From contig JAJTTP010000012.1 in the NCBI GenBank assembly GCA_023313575.1, forward strand, positions 372,001-436,000: 64,000 nucleotides of DNA, in the 5' to 3' direction. Origin of the DNA: Eutypella sp. D-1. Its lineage: Eukaryota > Ascomycota > Sordariomycetes > Xylariales > Diatrypaceae. The notes under the pieces were generated by a model, which was not told the origin of the DNA, made no database searches, and was given only the letters and a program-made list of their open reading frames with translations. Positions 60,201 through 64,000 of the stretch are shown here, in pieces (positions within the stretch are counted from its first letter, which is position 1; every line of letters starts with the position of its first letter). Made by a program: the position numbers and the translations under genes.

Positions 60201-63200
60201 TGTTCGCTAACAAGCCCGCTAACAAATTTACTAGCATATCTGTTAACAGCTCTGCGCTTTCTCCTTCCCATTCGGATTATTTGCTTGCAGCACGAGCGGT
60301 CTAGCCGAGTTGGTAACGTGGACTAACACCGACTAACATTGACTGGGGGTGGGGTTTTCTCCAGCGCCCCATTGAATTGAGGTTTCAGATTTTCGAAAGC
60401 TCCGATCTATTTGAATATCGAAAATCGATTAAATATTACACATCTTCGTAGGTGGTCTGTTGTTGTCTTGGTATTACTTTCCAATTCTATACTAGATTGC
60501 ATAGTAGCTCTACAGTAGACTTAAACCCCAGCTAGCCAAGACCACTTAAGTACATAGCTATGTATCTACCAAGCCTACCCGTTACCCAAATAAGCATAAC
60601 AAGACGTTATACATAAATTATACACCTAGGCAACACGTGAATAACTACACCCATGGATGCTTCATAAGGTTAAGTTCTCCAGCTGTGGCATATTGATATA
60701 TTGATTGACATGTCAATCTGTTCCGTCTTATCATCACAATCAAATAGTCTCATTTGTTATTTGCGAAGGACTTCGAGTACCCAGCAACCCAGCTCATGTC
60801 AATTCCAGCCAGCATGCAATCAGATATGAGTCCAGTAAGTGTAACCGAACGATTACCTCAACGGGTTTGAGTTCTTCACAATCCCCGAGGAGATGGAGGT
60901 GTGTGTGACCTCTCATTCCATCACTCACACACTTACTCACTCATCAATCACTCAATACATAGACAGTCCGATGCCCAGCAACCTAGGTGATGAGGTATTG
61001 AAATGACGGACTGATCAGACTAACCTCATGCTATGCTTTGTGATGAAAGGGGTTAAGATACCGGCCAATCGCATCATCGTACCGAGACTTACTTGAGGGG
61101 GTTCAGCACCCGTTGATGTTGATGGTGGTGAGGGTGGTGAGATGTACCCAGACACACACACACACATTCCTGACACTCACGTAACAATATCGCATCATGC
61201 ATTGATCCAGCTAGCTTTCTACTACTGCTAACTACCTATACCACACATCTATAATAAACACCCTAAGTCGTTAGTAGACACAGAAAAAAAAAGCAGTACT
61301 TTGGACCGAGGGAATCGCGGCGAAAGGGGACGACGTCCGAATTTGTCGGGCTTAGCGCCGTAGCCATGCGTTCAGCCCACCCCCACCTCGGATCCCCGAT
61401 CTCTAAGCCAAATCTTCGATCTGTGCCTGTACTTCTGGCAGGTGTAGTGGTGATCATTCCAATGCCCTGGTGATCTGGAGAACGGCGCCTGGATCAGATT
61501 TGGCTTGGGACAGAAAACAAGGTCCTGTGCTAACTTTTGTATCCCGTCATCTATGTATGCGCACGCACCAGTACACCAGACAAGCATGATAGCACAAGTC
61601 TGATTTAGCGAGCCCAAGCCTTCCAACGTCTTGTCTTTCCGAGTGTTCCTCAATGTTCCTCTTTGTGTGTGGAAATGCCTAGTCAGTCTGCAACACGGCA
61701 TGGCGGAGCGACGGTGTCATTCCATTTCCCAACATCATTACCAGGCCCATCCCTTCACATCGGTTGACGGACTCACCCGCTAAGCCATGCGGATACTGCC
61801 CAACTCCCTTAAATAAATATCCCTTCCCGCTGAAATGGTGGTAGCGCTACATAACTGACTGATACATGCTGCCCCGTCTACATATGTTCAGGTGCGCCGT
61901 GCGTATGTACGGCGGAACAACGGATGCTGACACTGCTACCACGACCCCCAAGGAGTCGTGAATCAACGCGCGTACATGTACGATTGACCGGATGAGGATG
62001 ACGCGAACCGCTCCCCTCAATTTGAAACCATGCAGTGCCATGTAGGAGTTCTGGCAGCGTAGCAAGAAGGCGCAGCAGGCGGCCATGGCAGCGCAAGCAT
62101 AGCACGGCTGCGCGGCGAGCGAAGCCAGATAGCCAGTTTACTTGACTACCAACTACGTCGTAGAGTCACGGACAGGGATGTAAACGATGGATGGCCGATG
62201 GATGGGCGGGTGGGAGAGCACAACGATAATATAGCTATTGGTCCCTAGTCCTCCCAATCGCAAATACCGACATGAAAAATACGTAGGAAGGTCGGATTTC
62301 TCGCACGGCGACTTGGCTGCTTAGTTGCTTAGCCGATACCCCTAGTTAGGACCCCCCCCCCTACTTCGTACAGTGACTCTAAAATCGTAAACTTTCCGAT
62401 AGCAGGCAGGCAGCGCATTTTTATTTTTCTATCTCTCGCGCCTGGGGATGTTGGCGGAAGTGGTATGGTTTAGGTACTGTCATCGAGATCCAATATATGG
62501 AATCCGAGAACGACCCCTGACCAACATAATGTACAATGCGACTATGTATCGCAGTGATCTGCGATTGCCTGCTTTACCAGTTTAACCACAATCAATCCCC
62601 TTCCTAATCGAGTTAAGGTGACAGGTAGCAACATTATGCAACTGCGATCCATGCGAAACTCCTTTTGCATTTTTTTTTTCGGTATAGCCGGGGAGATTGT
62701 TCAAGCCTTCCTAAAACACGCATATCGATGCCCGGTCAAGTCAATAGGCAAGATTCAATGAGGCCATCACAACACTGTCGTCCGACTACCTAATGCATCA
62801 ACAAGTCTATTAAAGCCTATCTACATAGTAGCTAATTTGCGATCAACCAGGCAACACTAAAATCATGAAAGCGGAAGCGGAAAACACAAGTGATCAGCAA
62901 TGCAAAAATCTCCAGGGTCTAGCCCCGCCGGATTTACCAACAAACGGGTTACTCCTTAACTTTAGTGGTGTGGATCTCCCGACCCTGCCGCAGCCCTGTT
63001 GGTCGTTCCAGATCGGATCAGCGCTTCTAGAACTTCTTTTGACATCTTGTTTTTTTCTAATTACAAGTTCGATCTCCTTTTGTTTATCTCCCGATGACCC
63101 TGTTTATTTAGTTTGTTTTCTCTTGACTGTCGATTGCTCGCCTGTCTCTCAGCTCAGCAGCTACCAAATAACTAGATCCATAGCGAAACCGGCGATGGGG

Positions 63201-64000
63201 ATTCATTCGACACATCATCACAAAGCATATGCACACCGACACTTTGGGTCTATGACTCCTTAATCATATACAAGGTCACCAGATCCCTCCCCCGGGGTGC
63301 GGAGGTATCCTCGGCCATTGCACTGCTCCCTACCCCCTCCCCTCTCCCAATTGCCCAACGGCTCTGACGGCCGCAGCGGCTAGTAAATTATACAGGGTCG
63401 GGGCGCCGTCAGTTTCTTTGTCGATTAGTAAGGTAGGCCAGCTAATTTTTCGCCAGTCACGAGTGTGTTGTAGCACAGCAAATCTGGGGTCCCCATGATC
63501 GGTACTATCCAACGGTTAGTTATATGACGCATCATGAGACAAGAACCCCGAGCCCAACCCGGAAAGTTCTGGAGGTGCAAACGCATCGACTTCGGTCAGG
63601 TATTAAGACCCCTCGACCGGCCCGGTCAGCCCGAATACCGCCCAGTGGATGCAGTTCTTCCAATTCCGGAATGGCTGGTTAGCGTAGGCTTTAACTAGCG
63701 ACTCTCCCTACCGCGCTTCCGGGCCTTGTACTAGAGTCTAGATCCGCTGAGTCCGCCGAACGCCCTACTTACTGCCTAGGCCCCGCCCTTTCCGTCTCCC
63801 AGTGCGGGGATCCGCTGTCGGCGTTGAAACTCTCGCTGCGATGAACCATCTGCTAGCTCAGCCAACAGCCTCGTCTAGATTGACCGCAGCGGTCGTCGCT
63901 GCCCTATGCGTAGGGCATTGACGCCAAGGGTGGGGGAGGCAAAGCAGGCACCAGTTTGAGATCCCCCTCGTCCCGTCGCTTTATTGATTTGCCCGAGACA
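57284..64000. other. 6.7-kb gene-poor region to the window edge
   Basis: No supported gene. It holds a TACCTAGGTA cluster (57786-57821), GA and CA tracts (about 57935-57950 and 58048-58066), a 16-base tandem GGGCTTGTGGGTTGTT (about 59914-59949), an ACACACACACAC tract (about 61151-61166) and G-rich patches near 58610-58775 and 59041-59056. An ATG frame at 62865-63263 (132 codons) and a 55-codon frame near 63535 have no recognisable features. Confidence 0.5.
57786..57821. repeat. TACCTAGGTA palindromic microsatellite
   Basis: GTACCTAGGTAGGTAGG followed by TACCTAAGTACCTAGGTAG. It is the clearest example in the window of this interspersed palindromic motif and sits about 500 bases upstream of the small CxxC gene. 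Confidence 0.8.

Noticed and set aside
60290..60420. tRNA-like A box (TCTAGCCGAGTTGGTAACG) near 60300
   Set aside because: No cloverleaf could be formed; the downstream GGTTTCAGATTTTCG is a poor B box and the acceptor ends do not pair.
62865..63263. 132-codon plus-strand ATG frame
   Set aside because: A hydrophobic stretch in the middle comes from T-rich sequence; no signal peptide at the start, no family resemblance and no splice support.
63535..63699. 55-codon plus-strand ATG frame near the right edge
   Set aside because: The residue pattern looks mildly coding but is too short and unrecognised; a spliced gene running past the window cannot be tested here.

Overview
The window is nuclear DNA of a filamentous ascomycete (Pezizomycotina, probably Sordariomycetes). 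Evidence: short GT-AG introns of about 55-140 bases that restore clean reading frames, fungal protein families (Clr5-domain protein, fungal GFA and CinA-like proteins, CE1-type secreted esterase, fungal kinase-like protein), long intergenic spacers rich in TACCTA/TAGGTA and CT microsatellites, a solo LTR with a perfect target-site duplication, and a diverged repeat pair whose differences are mostly transitions, as RIP leaves. I assembled exons by hand from the sequence. Seventeen protein genes can be supported, one of them cut by the left edge.

Layout. 1-709: 5' part of a Myb/SANT-like protein gene (-). 710-4333: intergenic, with a solo LTR (2695-2920) and a diverged duplicated segment (3067-3271 and 3774-3974). 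4334-5129: GEP4, mitochondrial phosphatidylglycerophosphate phosphatase (-), sharing a 905-base divergent promoter with ORC2 (+, 6035-7996). 8179-9159: GFA-type zinc enzyme (-). 10092-10825: CinA C-terminal-like protein (-). 12121-13422: single C2H2 finger protein (-). 15907-17397: tubulin-tyrosine-ligase-like ATP-grasp protein (+). 19395-20147: small secreted cysteine-containing protein (+). 22329-24583: Ser/Thr kinase with a long disordered N-terminus (-). 29570-31750: Baeyer-Villiger-type flavin monooxygenase, six exons (+). 33514-34548: degenerate kinase-like protein (+). 35830-36881: eIF2-alpha (+). 38107-39031: short-chain dehydrogenase (-). 39685-40798: secreted CE1/PHB-depolymerase-type esterase (-). 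41838-43729: Clr5-domain protein (-). 45088-46833: PRI2, primase large subunit (+).

From 46834 to the right end the window is nearly gene-free (about 17 kb). Only one small conserved-looking CxxCxxC...CxxC protein (57014-57283, -) stands out. This part is full of microsatellites, two 16-base G runs, purine/pyrimidine tracts and AAGCTT clusters.

The genes are mostly housekeeping and do not form a cluster with a common pathway. The clearest functional link is that two DNA-replication genes, ORC2 and PRI2, each have a paired ACGCGT/ACGCGA (MCB-like) site upstream. I found no CRISPR array, rRNA or convincing tRNA, and no obvious new multi-gene system.
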